From contig JNKJ01000029.1 of assembly GCA_000702025.1 (NCBI GenBank), positions 19,697 to 83,696 of the forward strand: a stretch of DNA of 64,000 bases, written 5' to 3'. Below are positions 50,107 through 58,290 of this stretch, piece after piece. How positions within the stretch are numbered: the stretch's first letter is position 1; each line of letters opens with the position of its first letter. The notes beneath the pieces were generated by a model, which was given only the letters and a program-made list of their open reading frames with translations, searched no databases and had not been told where the DNA came from. Origin of the DNA: Blautia schinkii DSM 10518. GTDB lineage: Bacteria; Bacillota; Clostridia; Lachnospirales; Lachnospiraceae. Both the position numbers and the translations under genes were made by a program.

Positions 50107-51660
50107 ATGTATCGAGTGATAATCGCGGATGATGAAAAGTCCATCCGCAACGGAATTGTATGTCTGGTGGACTGGAAAGCCCTTGACTGTGATATTGTTG
50201 GGGAGTGCAGCAACGGTATACAGGTATTGGATATTTTAAATGAAAAGCAGGTGGATATTGTGGTCAGCGATATCAAGATGCCGGTTATGGATGGACTTAC
50301 GCTTGCGAAGAGCCTGCATAAGCAGTATCCGGATACAGCGGTGATCATTCTTACTGCTTATTCGGAATTTAACTATGCGAAGGAAGCCTTGCAGTCAGGA
50401 GTACAGGATTATATTATTAAAAATGAATTTATGAGCCAATTGCCTGAGGCAGTAGAAAAAGCGAAGCTGACTCTGAGTAAAAGAGCCGGGTTTCGGAAAG
50501 CACAGCAGCTCAATGAGAAAAACATGAAGGCATATCTCCTGGAGTCAATGGTCCTGGGGAAATTACCACCTTTGGAAAACGGTGCGGCGGCGTATGGTCT
50601 TGATAAAAAAAGATATTGTGTGTGTTACTGCCGTTTTACCTACGAGAAGGAGGAAAAAGCGAAGCCGGATATCCTAAAGGCAATGGAGAATTTCCTTGGA
50701 ATGGCATCTATGAATTTTGAGCATTATCTTATTAACAGCAGCTTGGATAACATGACCATCCTCTTTGTACGGGGGGAGGACGAAAGCTTTGAGGTAAAGG
50801 ATGTTTTGATCCTTTTCAGCGAAATCATGCATATTACCGAAGAGTTCATGCGCGTTTATATAAAAGCCGGTATCAGTAGTATTTGTTCGGCAGAACAGCT
50901 CCGGCAAGGATATGAGGAAGCGAGACAGGCCCTTTTTACCATTGCCTCTCCCGGAAACGAAGTTGCCCTTTACAGTGCAAGACAGGCGGATGCGGGATGG
51001 CGGGATACTTTTACCGCGGCTATGAATACTGCCGTAAAAATGTTGTTTGCAAAGGAATACGCAAGGGCCGAGATCAGCCAAAAGGAGATGCGGGATTGTC
51101 TGGGCCATGCGGGGATTCCCCTGGAAACGCTCCGGGCTAATGTGATTAATTTCTGTGCCATGATATTCCGCGGTCTGGACGAGCAGTACGAGCTGGAGGG
51201 ACTGCAGAAAAGGGAAACGGAAGTTTATAACCGTATTTATGCTGCGGATACCTTATATAATCTGATGGAAATCTGCGACGAAAATTTTGCATGGGCAAAA
51301 GAGATACTGGATAGTAATAATCTGGATAAGCATTATCTTGTCCAGGTGATCAATGATTATATTAAAAAGAATTGCTGCCATAATATCAGCCTGCAGCAGA
51401 TGAGCGAGGAGATTCATGTGAGCGCAAGCTATATCAGCCGCTTATATAAGAAAAAAACAGGAATGAATTTAACCGCTGCCATTAATCATCTGCGCATACA
51501 GAAGGCAAAGGAACTGCTTGACACGACCACATATAAGATTTATGAAATCGCTCAGATGGTGGGAATTGAGGACCCGGGATATTTCACAAATATTTTTATC
51601 AAATATGAGGGCTTAAGCCCAAGTGAATACAGAGGGATGGAGAACAAAATAAACGGATAA
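50107..51660 (+). CDS. Response regulator with AraC output, YesN type
   Basis: 517 aa. Receiver at 1-125 with phospho-acceptor Asp near 55 (VVSDIKMPVMDGL) and YRVIIADDEKSIRNGI start; a middle region to about 400; C-terminal AraC double helix-turn-helix (ISLQQMSEEIHVSASYISRL with YKKKTGMNL, and YEIAQMVGIEDPGYFTNIFI). It begins 15 nt after the kinase gene. Expected to activate the ABC transporter and glycosidase genes downstream. A terminator follows. Confidence 0.93.
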   Translation: MYRVIIADDEKSIRNGIVCLVDWKALDCDIVGECSNGIQVLDILNEKQVDIVVSDIKMPVMDGLTLAKSLHKQYPDTAVIILTAYSEFNYAKEALQSGVQDYIIKNEFMSQLPEAVEKAKLTLSKRAGFRKAQQLNEKNMKAYLLESMVLGKLPPLENGAAAYGLDKKRYCVCYCRFTYEKEEKAKPDILKAMENFLGMASMNFEHYLINSSLDNMTILFVRGEDESFEVKDVLILFSEIMHITEEFMRVYIKAGISSICSAEQLRQGYEEARQALFTIASPGNEVALYSARQADAGWRDTFTAAMNTAVKMLFAKEYARAEISQKEMRDCLGHAGIPLETLRANVINFCAMIFRGLDEQYELEGLQKRETEVYNRIYAADTLYNLMEICDENFAWAKEILDSNNLDKHYLVQVINDYIKKNCCHNISLQQMSEEIHVSASYISRLYKKKTGMNLTAAINHLRIQKAKELLDTTTYKIYEIAQMVGIEDPGYFTNIFIKYEGLSPSEYRGMENKING

Positions 51661-51669
51661 AAAGCAAAA

Positions 51670-51722
51670 TAACACAAGCATTTTTCCGGACGGGGAAAGC
51701 CGGGGAATGCCTGTGTTTTTTT
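51670..51722 (+). terminator. Terminator after the two-component genes
   Basis: AACACA-A-GCATT pairs with AATGC-C-TGTGTT, with an inner GC-rich stem, followed by seven T. Confidence 0.85.
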
Positions 51723-51741
51723 GAGCAAAATTGCCGTACAA

Positions 51742-51758
51742 ATGGAAAGTGTCTCCAT
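51742..51758. promoter_or_regulatory. Inverted repeat upstream of the solute-binding protein gene
   Basis: ATGGA-N7-TCCAT, about 80 bp before the start and about 25 bp before a TATGAT -10-like box (near 51779). Possible binding site; the YesN-type regulator is one candidate. Confidence 0.35.
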
Positions 51759-51839
51759 GGGATGATATCAAGTATTATGCTATGATACAGTTACATTAAA
51801 ACAGTAAATGAAAACACAAACAAAGAGGAGGAATCAGAA

Positions 51840-53189
51840 ATGATGAGAAAAAGATTAAAAGCATTTACCGCGATTCTTATGGCAGGCTGTATGACAGCAG
51901 GTCTGGCAGGAGGAGCAGCAGTTGTATCCGCAGCTGAGGAGCCTAAGGGGGATTTCCCGGAACCTGTAGAACTGACAATTGCGACTTTCCGAGTGGGAAC
52001 CCATAATGCGGCCGCGGCTGAAGCAAGATATTTCAAAGAATTCCAGGAAAAATATAACGGCATTGACAACCAGAAGATTACGTTAAAAGTAGAGGAAATG
52101 CCAAGTGACGAGGAATATTATAAGCAAATGAAAATAAGGGCGACCTCCAATGACCTTCCTGATGTTTTTGAGGGAAACGGCGGTGTACTTGAAATGGCAA
52201 TTAAAAATGGTATTGCCGTTGACATGAGCTCCTATGTGGATGCAGACGAGCAGTATAAAAAAGAGCTTGGAGCAGCATACGACTATGGAAAACAGTGGGA
52301 GGACGGCGGACTTTATAATATTTCTTATGGACTTCAGGCAATTGGATATTTCTATAATAAGGAAATGTTTGAGAAAGCAGGTATCACCCCTGCCAAGGAT
52401 TGGGAAGAATGGGAGTCAAACCTTCAGAAGCTGAAAGAAGTAGAGGTGTGCAAGGCTCCTGTTTCAATGATGACAGGTGAGAATGGATGGACGACTAACC
52501 TCATTCTGGCATCTAAGATTGGAACGAATGGGGAAACCGGCAATACATTTATGAACACCAAATATGTAGATACCTATCAGACCCCGGAGTTTATAGACGG
52601 ATTGTCTACGGTACAGAAAATGCTCCAGGAGTATGCACTTCCTGATGCAGTTGGTTCTGATTATGCAACAGCAGCCAATCATTTCCTCAATGAGGAGACT
52701 GCCATCATTGCCAATGGGCCATGGATGACAACAGATTTTACAAATCCGGACAAAGCTCCGGAAGGCTTTGCCGATAAGGTTGGTGTAGCCTTATTCCCGG
52801 AAAACGGCGCCGTATCCCAGTATGAAAGAGGATACTCTATAGCGAAAAGTGATAAGGCTCATGAGGATGCCGCATTTAAATTTATCCAGTTTAAGACATC
52901 TGAATATGGACAGTCAATCCATCTGGAAGAGGCCGGTGTGCTGCCGCTGACTTCCAATGTGGAAATGTCAGAAGATTATAAAGCAGAGAATCCACTGGTA
53001 GTAGAATTTGTTGGACTTTTAGACAGTATTGAGTATAAATATCAGACCATCGACACGATCAGTTATGCGACGGCACTGAACGCGTTCCCAACTCTGTATC
53101 CGGAACTAGTACAAGGTTCTCTCACACCTGAAGATATGGCAAAACAGCTTGATGAACTGGCGGCAAAGGATGCTCTGTACGAAAAATAA
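51840..53189 (+). CDS. Sugar ABC transporter, extracellular solute-binding protein
   Basis: 449 aa, family 1 (cluster B) binding protein. Signal peptide MRKRLKAFTAILMAGCMTAG with AGC that is a poor lipobox (Met at -3); cleavage after VVSA is the alternative. TIATFRVGTHNAAAAEARYF begins the mature domain and the C-terminal VQGSLTPEDMAKQLDELAAK is typical. First gene of the import operon; a hairpin with T run separates it from the permeases, which usually gives excess binding protein. No ATPase gene is in the operon, so it must use a shared MsmK-type ATPase. Confidence 0.92.
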   Translation: MMRKRLKAFTAILMAGCMTAGLAGGAAVVSAAEEPKGDFPEPVELTIATFRVGTHNAAAAEARYFKEFQEKYNGIDNQKITLKVEEMPSDEEYYKQMKIRATSNDLPDVFEGNGGVLEMAIKNGIAVDMSSYVDADEQYKKELGAAYDYGKQWEDGGLYNISYGLQAIGYFYNKEMFEKAGITPAKDWEEWESNLQKLKEVEVCKAPVSMMTGENGWTTNLILASKIGTNGETGNTFMNTKYVDTYQTPEFIDGLSTVQKMLQEYALPDAVGSDYATAANHFLNEETAIIANGPWMTTDFTNPDKAPEGFADKVGVALFPENGAVSQYERGYSIAKSDKAHEDAAFKFIQFKTSEYGQSIHLEEAGVLPLTSNVEMSEDYKAENPLVVEFVGLLDSIEYKYQTIDTISYATALNAFPTLYPELVQGSLTPEDMAKQLDELAAKDALYEK

Positions 53190-53236
53190 CAGAAAACAAA
53201 ACACAAAGCATCCCAAACAGTAGTAAGTGACATGCA

Positions 53237-53273
53237 AAATGCAGGAACTGAATCAGACAGTTCCTGCATTTTT
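53237..53273 (+). terminator. Partial terminator between binding protein and permeases
   Basis: 14-bp perfect stem AAATGCAGGAACTG / CAGTTCCTGCATTT with a 7-nt loop and five T. Likely reduces transcription of the downstream genes rather than stopping it. Confidence 0.8.
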
Positions 53274-53308
53274 AAAAACAGCATGTATGGAAAGGAAAGC
53301 TGAGATAA

Positions 53309-54184
53309 ATGAAAATCAAAAAGAAATTTTTAATATTATTTTTGCTTCCGGCTACGGCAGCGTTTATTTTTGTATATGCCATTCCGTTGGTTATGCTGGT
53401 CAGTACATCCTTTACGGACTGGCGTGTAGGTTCAGCACCTATATTTAACGGACTGGCTAATTATATACAGCTGTTTACAGCCGACAGGCAATTTATCAGC
53501 GCCGGCTTGAACACGATAATCTGGATACTCCTGCAGTCCACAATCCATGTGGGAATCGGTGTGGTGCTGGCATTGATCCTGGCCAGAAAGAAATTTTACT
53601 GGAAGTTTGTACGTACCGTTTATATGCTGCCTAATATTATTTCAAGTGCTGCAGTAGGTATGATGTTTGTGATGCTTCTGAATCCGTCCTTCGGTGCGGT
53701 AAATACATTACTGGGTAAGCTGGGCTTCACTAATCTGCCCAATTGGTTTATGGACCCGGGTACTGCATTCGGAACCGTGACGATAACGTGGCTGCCGTTT
53801 GCCGCCACGGTTACGATTCTTGTAATGGCGGAGATGACCTCGATAGACGAGGGTATTATGGAAGCAGCCAGGATTGACGGCGCAACTGAGGGGCAGATCA
53901 ACTGGTATATCATCCTTCCTCTTATGAGAAATATTATAGGAACCACTACCATCCTTGCCGCCACCAGTATGCTGCAAAAGCTGGACATTATTATGATGAC
54001 GACAAAGGGAGGTCCCGGGGACAGGACATTAAATTTACCTGCCTATGTTTACCAAACTGCCTTTACCTCCAATAATTTCGGTATTGCCAATTCTATCGGC
54101 GTGGTAATGATCATCGCAGGGCTGATCGTGGTCGGGATAATCAACAGAATCTATAAAATCGGTAAGAACAGTGCGGAGGGATAG
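53309..54184 (+). CDS. Sugar ABC transporter permease, UgpA/MalF type
   Basis: 291 aa with six hydrophobic segments. The EAA loop that contacts the ATPase is EAARIDGATEGQINWYIILP near residue 190. N-terminal FLILFLLPATAAFIFVYAIP and the FGIANSIGVVMII near the end are typical. The ATG is preceded by GGAAAGG. Overall it forms the heteromeric membrane channel with the next gene. Confidence 0.94.
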   Translation: MKIKKKFLILFLLPATAAFIFVYAIPLVMLVSTSFTDWRVGSAPIFNGLANYIQLFTADRQFISAGLNTIIWILLQSTIHVGIGVVLALILARKKFYWKFVRTVYMLPNIISSAAVGMMFVMLLNPSFGAVNTLLGKLGFTNLPNWFMDPGTAFGTVTITWLPFAATVTILVMAEMTSIDEGIMEAARIDGATEGQINWYIILPLMRNIIGTTTILAATSMLQKLDIIMMTTKGGPGDRTLNLPAYVYQTAFTSNNFGIANSIGVVMIIAGLIVVGIINRIYKIGKNSAEG

Positions 54185-54186
54185 AT

Positions 54187-55017
54187 ATGAAAGTGAAGAA
54201 GGCTATTATAAAAACAGGAATTTTTATATTCGTACTGTTTATCATCATTATTTCTGTGGCACCGCTTCTGTGGGTACTTTTATCCTCCTTTAAGACAAAC
54301 AGGGAAATCCTGGGAGGGGGCTTAGGGCTGCCTGCGGTGTTTAGTATGAAAAACTATACGGATGCACTGAAGCTGGCGCCCATTACCCAGTTTTATATAA
54401 ACAGTATTCTTGTGGCAGTCGTATCAACGGCGGCAAGTGTCCTGCTCTTTGGAATGGGAGCTTATGTACTGGGGCATTTCGAGTGGAAATTTAAAAACGT
54501 TTTTCGTACCCTATTTTCCTTAGGTCTTTTAATCCCCGGGGCGGCATTGCTTCAGCCCTTGTATCAGACCTTTACATCTACCAATCTCAACGATTCCTTG
54601 TCAGGGTTGATTCTGGTTTATATGGCGTTCGGCCTGCCCACCACCATTTACATCATGAGCAGTTATTTTCAGACTATTCCTAAGGAATTAGAGGAATCTG
54701 CCTATTTGGATGGGGCTGGATTTTTTAAGACCTTTATCCGCATTATCCTTCCCATAGCCAAGCCTGCAATGGGGACCGCGGGCGTACTGCAGTTTCTGCT
54801 TTCCTGGAATGAGTTTCAGTTCGCCCTAACGTTGACAACTTCAAATACGAAAAGAACGCTGCCTATCGCACTCTATTATTTCAAGAGTCAGTTTGCCAGC
54901 AATTACGGGGCAATGTTTGCCGCGACCATAATGGTGGTCATCCCAAGTATCATCGTGTATATTCTGCTTCAGGAGCAGGTGGTATCAGGACTGTCGGCCG
55001 GAGCGGTGAAATCTTAA
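54187..55017 (+). CDS. Sugar ABC transporter permease, UgpE/MalG type
   Basis: 276 aa, six hydrophobic segments; EAA loop ELEESAYLDGAGFFKTFIRI near residue 158, preceded by the typical YIMSSYFQTIPK. It starts 2 nt after the previous stop. Together with the first permease and binding protein it forms a CUT1-type importer for an oligosaccharide; the sugar is not clear from sequence. Confidence 0.94.
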   Translation: MKVKKAIIKTGIFIFVLFIIIISVAPLLWVLLSSFKTNREILGGGLGLPAVFSMKNYTDALKLAPITQFYINSILVAVVSTAASVLLFGMGAYVLGHFEWKFKNVFRTLFSLGLLIPGAALLQPLYQTFTSTNLNDSLSGLILVYMAFGLPTTIYIMSSYFQTIPKELEESAYLDGAGFFKTFIRIILPIAKPAMGTAGVLQFLLSWNEFQFALTLTTSNTKRTLPIALYYFKSQFASNYGAMFAATIMVVIPSIIVYILLQEQVVSGLSAGAVKS

Positions 55018-55061
55018 ACACATTTTTAAAGTAGAAATCGGAAAAAGAGAGGTATACAAAT

Positions 55062-56138
55062 ATGAATGGATTTTTGTCAGATTTATATCGTTTGGAGCAC
55101 CGTGTCAGCCGCTCGATCAGTGCTGAGAATCCCAACGGTGAAAAGGGAGGGGGCGCAATGGCTGTCCCCAAGGATACGTCTAATCCGGCCTTTTCCCTGG
55201 GCCAGGGCTGGAAGGTAAGGCCAAGTATACAGATACAGCCGGAGGAAACCGTGATAATCGCAGATATCCAGGGTGAAGGAATAATCAGGAGTATGTGGAT
55301 GACCTGCTTCCCGGAGACACTTAGATGGCTGATTTTAAGAATTTATTGGGATGACGAGAAGGAGCCGTCTGTGGAAGCGCCGTTGGGCGATTTCTTTTGC
55401 TGTGGGTGGAGTACACCGTCTTATGTAGCGTCACTGCCTATTAATGTAAACCCGGCAGGAGGTTATAATTGCTATTTTCCCATGCCCTTTAAGCACAGGG
55501 CAAGAATTACCATAGAGAATGTGGGCAAGAAAGAGCAAATGTATTTCTACCAGATTAATTACGACTTGTGCAGCATCGGCGGGGAAAAGGAGCAGGTAGG
55601 TTATTTTCACGCGCAGTTCAGACGTACGAATCCGCTTACTTATGGACAGCCATATGTGCTGGCGGATAATATTGAGGGCTGTGGTCAATATGTAGGTGCT
55701 TTTATGGGCTGGCAGGCAAACAATAATTACTGGTGGGGAGAAGGGGAAATCAAATTTTACATAGATGATGACGATAAGTTCCCAACAATCTGCGGCACCG
55801 GGACGGAGGATTACTTTGGCGGAGCCTGGAGCTTTGAGGAGCCTAAGGGGACATACAAACAATATTCAAATCTCTACTGCGGTCTTAATCAGGTGCTTTG
55901 TCCGTCCGGGGCTTATAAGCTGAATCAGAGATTCGGCATGTACCGTTTTCATGTGACAGATTCCATATATTTTGAAAAAAACCTAAAGGTTACTATGCAG
56001 GCTCTGGGTTGGAGAAATGAATTTAAAGAGTTTCTGCCATTGCGGGACGATATTTCATCAGTGGTGTATTGGTATCAGACAGAGCCTCACCGCTCTTATG
56101 ACAGGCTGCCGTGCAGAGATGAACTGGAGGTTATTTGA
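55062..56138 (+). CDS. GH172 family (DUF2961) glycosidase
   Basis: 358 aa. DUF2961/GH172 signature: RSISAENPNGEKGGGAMA near residue 12, GEGIIRSMWMTCFPE near 72, LGDFFCCG near 112, and CGTGTEDYFGGAW near 246 with conserved acidic residues. GH172 members cleave or make alpha-fructofuranosides and arabinofuranosides. No signal peptide, so it acts in the cytoplasm on imported sugar. 45 nt after the permease, with AGAGAGG before ATG; same operon. Confidence 0.88.
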   Translation: MNGFLSDLYRLEHRVSRSISAENPNGEKGGGAMAVPKDTSNPAFSLGQGWKVRPSIQIQPEETVIIADIQGEGIIRSMWMTCFPETLRWLILRIYWDDEKEPSVEAPLGDFFCCGWSTPSYVASLPINVNPAGGYNCYFPMPFKHRARITIENVGKKEQMYFYQINYDLCSIGGEKEQVGYFHAQFRRTNPLTYGQPYVLADNIEGCGQYVGAFMGWQANNNYWWGEGEIKFYIDDDDKFPTICGTGTEDYFGGAWSFEEPKGTYKQYSNLYCGLNQVLCPSGAYKLNQRFGMYRFHVTDSIYFEKNLKVTMQALGWRNEFKEFLPLRDDISSVVYWYQTEPHRSYDRLPCRDELEVI

Positions 56139-56220
56139 CAGCCCGGTGGGGCAAGAAGCGCCTGTACTGCGATAAGACAGATATAGGATATAGAGACTGG
56201 AGAGATAGAGGAGATAAGGC

Positions 56221-58290
56221 ATGGATTTTCAAATCAGCGAGAGAGAATTTTATATAAACGGCAAAAAGGAATTATTCTTGTGTGGGGAAATTCATTACTT
56301 CCGTATTCCACGGGAGAATTGGGAGAAGGTTTTAGACAGGCTGATTGAAAGCGGGTGCAATGCGGTCGCTTATTATGTTCCCTGGCAGCTTCACGAATAT
56401 GAGGAGGAACGCTTTGATTTTTATGGAGAAACAGAAGAAAACCTGGATTTGGTTTCCTGGATCAAGCTCACAGAAAAGAAAAATCTAATAGGGTTTATCC
56501 GAATCGGTCCATACGTATATGCAGAGAGCACAGATTTAGGCGTTCCTAAGTGGTTTACACAAAATTACCCGGATGCCCATGTGAAGGGATATGCAGATGG
56601 TGTTTATTATAATACCGGCAATGTAAACTTCGCATCACACAACCATCCTCAATTTTTAAAGGCGGTAGAAATGTGGTACGAGGCTGTGTGCAGGATAATA
56701 AAGCCGCATATGTCTCCGTCTGGGAATATCGTGATGCTCCAGTTATGTAATGAGATACCGGGAGAGGATGTGGATGACAGGAATCCGGTGACACTTGGAA
56801 TAGGGAATCCCAAAGGGTTATTTCCTTCTTATTTGAAAACAAAGTATGGGAACGTGGGCGCGTTGTCTGAGGCTTACGGAACCAGATTTCAGGAATTAGA
56901 GCAGATTAAACCGCATCAACTGCAGGAGGCGAATGCGGAGCTGGCTGCAACTGATCATTTGGAGTTTTATTATGATTATTACTATCCGGCATATTTTCGT
57001 ACGCTGCGTGGTTTTGCACAAAAGAACGGAATACATACATTTTTTACCCACAATGCATATAATCCCAGGGCTTTGTCACTGCATAACGGAAACAGGGTAA
57101 GCAACCCCTGGCTGTGTATGAGTGTGGATTGCTATTATTCTCTGACCGGCAGTCTGAATATGAAAAGCGCAGCCTATTTCTGTGAATTCGGAGCAGAATA
57201 CATGAAGCATTTCATGCACTGTACCCCCTGGGTCGCAGAGCAGGAGAGCGGATATTGGCTGGATGAGCCTAAAGTATACGGACCGGAGCTTTATATTTGG
57301 AATATCTGGACTATGGCTTCCGGATATCGGGGGATGAATATGTTTTTATTCGCTGGGGGGAAAAACCGTAAAGGACAGGGCTTTTATGGTACAGACCATA
57401 ATTGGCAGGCTCCGGTTACAATGCAGGGAGACAGGACAGAACGCTTCTATGGAATACAAGATTCTCTTACACATATAAGAAGAGATCAGGAAGTCTTAAT
57501 GACAGAGCTTCGCTATGATATTGCTTTAGGACTTAAAAATGATCCGGGGCTTATCTGGAAACCCGTTGCGAAAAACGGGGACAGTACCTTTTATCAATTG
57601 AAAAAGGCCGGATTTACACCTAAAATCCTGGATTTTCAGAGCGAATCCCTGGAGACTTTACAAAAGGAGCCATGTTTATGGGTAGTGAGTGATGAAGAGA
57701 TGGAGCCGGAGGTCCAGGAAAAACTGCTGTGTTATGCAGCACAGGGAGGCAAATTAATTATCGGCGGCCGTATTCCCCTTAAAGACCGCAGGTGCCGCCC
57801 TTGTACCGTGATTGCAGACACTTTAGGCATCTGTGTCTCTGCGTGTCCGCAGGAAGAGGAGGATCAGCAGAAAGCAGTATGGGGCGAAGAGGAGTATGAC
57901 ATCGGTTATACGGTACAGCCTGTGGAAGTGCCGGATTCTGCTATTGTGGCAAGAGAGCGTCATGGCAGACCATGTGCCGTATTATTGGAGCACGGAAGAG
58001 GGAAGGTGCTGCTGCTGCCCTTTACACAGCAGACGCGATTCAATGGGGCGGCGCACATGGTGAAGAGATTGATGGAATTACTCGGTGTACAGCCTTTGAT
58101 TAACGGGGCAGAGGATATTCGTATTCTTCCCAAGAGAGGCGGAAAAAGTGTGGCACTTAATCTTCATCCCATCAGTGTGAAGGAAAGCATACAGATTTGT
58201 GACAGAGAGTATGAGATTGCCCTGGAACCGTTTTCTTATACCATCATAGAGGAAGGAGGAGGTATGGATGAAGCCTTATCAGGCGTATGA
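56221..58290 (+). CDS. Beta-galactosidase-like glycosidase, GH35-like
   Basis: 689 aa, no signal peptide. N-terminal TIM-barrel typical for GH35: GEIHYFRIPRENWEKVLDRL near 22, NAVAYYVPWQLHEYEEERFDF near 46, RIGPYVYAEST near 93. Acid/base candidate Glu178 in LQLCNEIPG (GH35 usually has QxENE). The nucleophile region is less clear. The C-terminal part has a glutamine-amidotransferase-like lobe. A specific substrate cannot be given; with GH172 and GH65 neighbours, an arabinose- or galactose-type side chain is possible. Stop overlaps the next gene by 23 nt. Confidence 0.8.
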   Translation: MDFQISEREFYINGKKELFLCGEIHYFRIPRENWEKVLDRLIESGCNAVAYYVPWQLHEYEEERFDFYGETEENLDLVSWIKLTEKKNLIGFIRIGPYVYAESTDLGVPKWFTQNYPDAHVKGYADGVYYNTGNVNFASHNHPQFLKAVEMWYEAVCRIIKPHMSPSGNIVMLQLCNEIPGEDVDDRNPVTLGIGNPKGLFPSYLKTKYGNVGALSEAYGTRFQELEQIKPHQLQEANAELAATDHLEFYYDYYYPAYFRTLRGFAQKNGIHTFFTHNAYNPRALSLHNGNRVSNPWLCMSVDCYYSLTGSLNMKSAAYFCEFGAEYMKHFMHCTPWVAEQESGYWLDEPKVYGPELYIWNIWTMASGYRGMNMFLFAGGKNRKGQGFYGTDHNWQAPVTMQGDRTERFYGIQDSLTHIRRDQEVLMTELRYDIALGLKNDPGLIWKPVAKNGDSTFYQLKKAGFTPKILDFQSESLETLQKEPCLWVVSDEEMEPEVQEKLLCYAAQGGKLIIGGRIPLKDRRCRPCTVIADTLGICVSACPQEEEDQQKAVWGEEEYDIGYTVQPVEVPDSAIVARERHGRPCAVLLEHGRGKVLLLPFTQQTRFNGAAHMVKRLMELLGVQPLINGAEDIRILPKRGGKSVALNLHPISVKESIQICDREYEIALEPFSYTIIEEGGGMDEALSGV

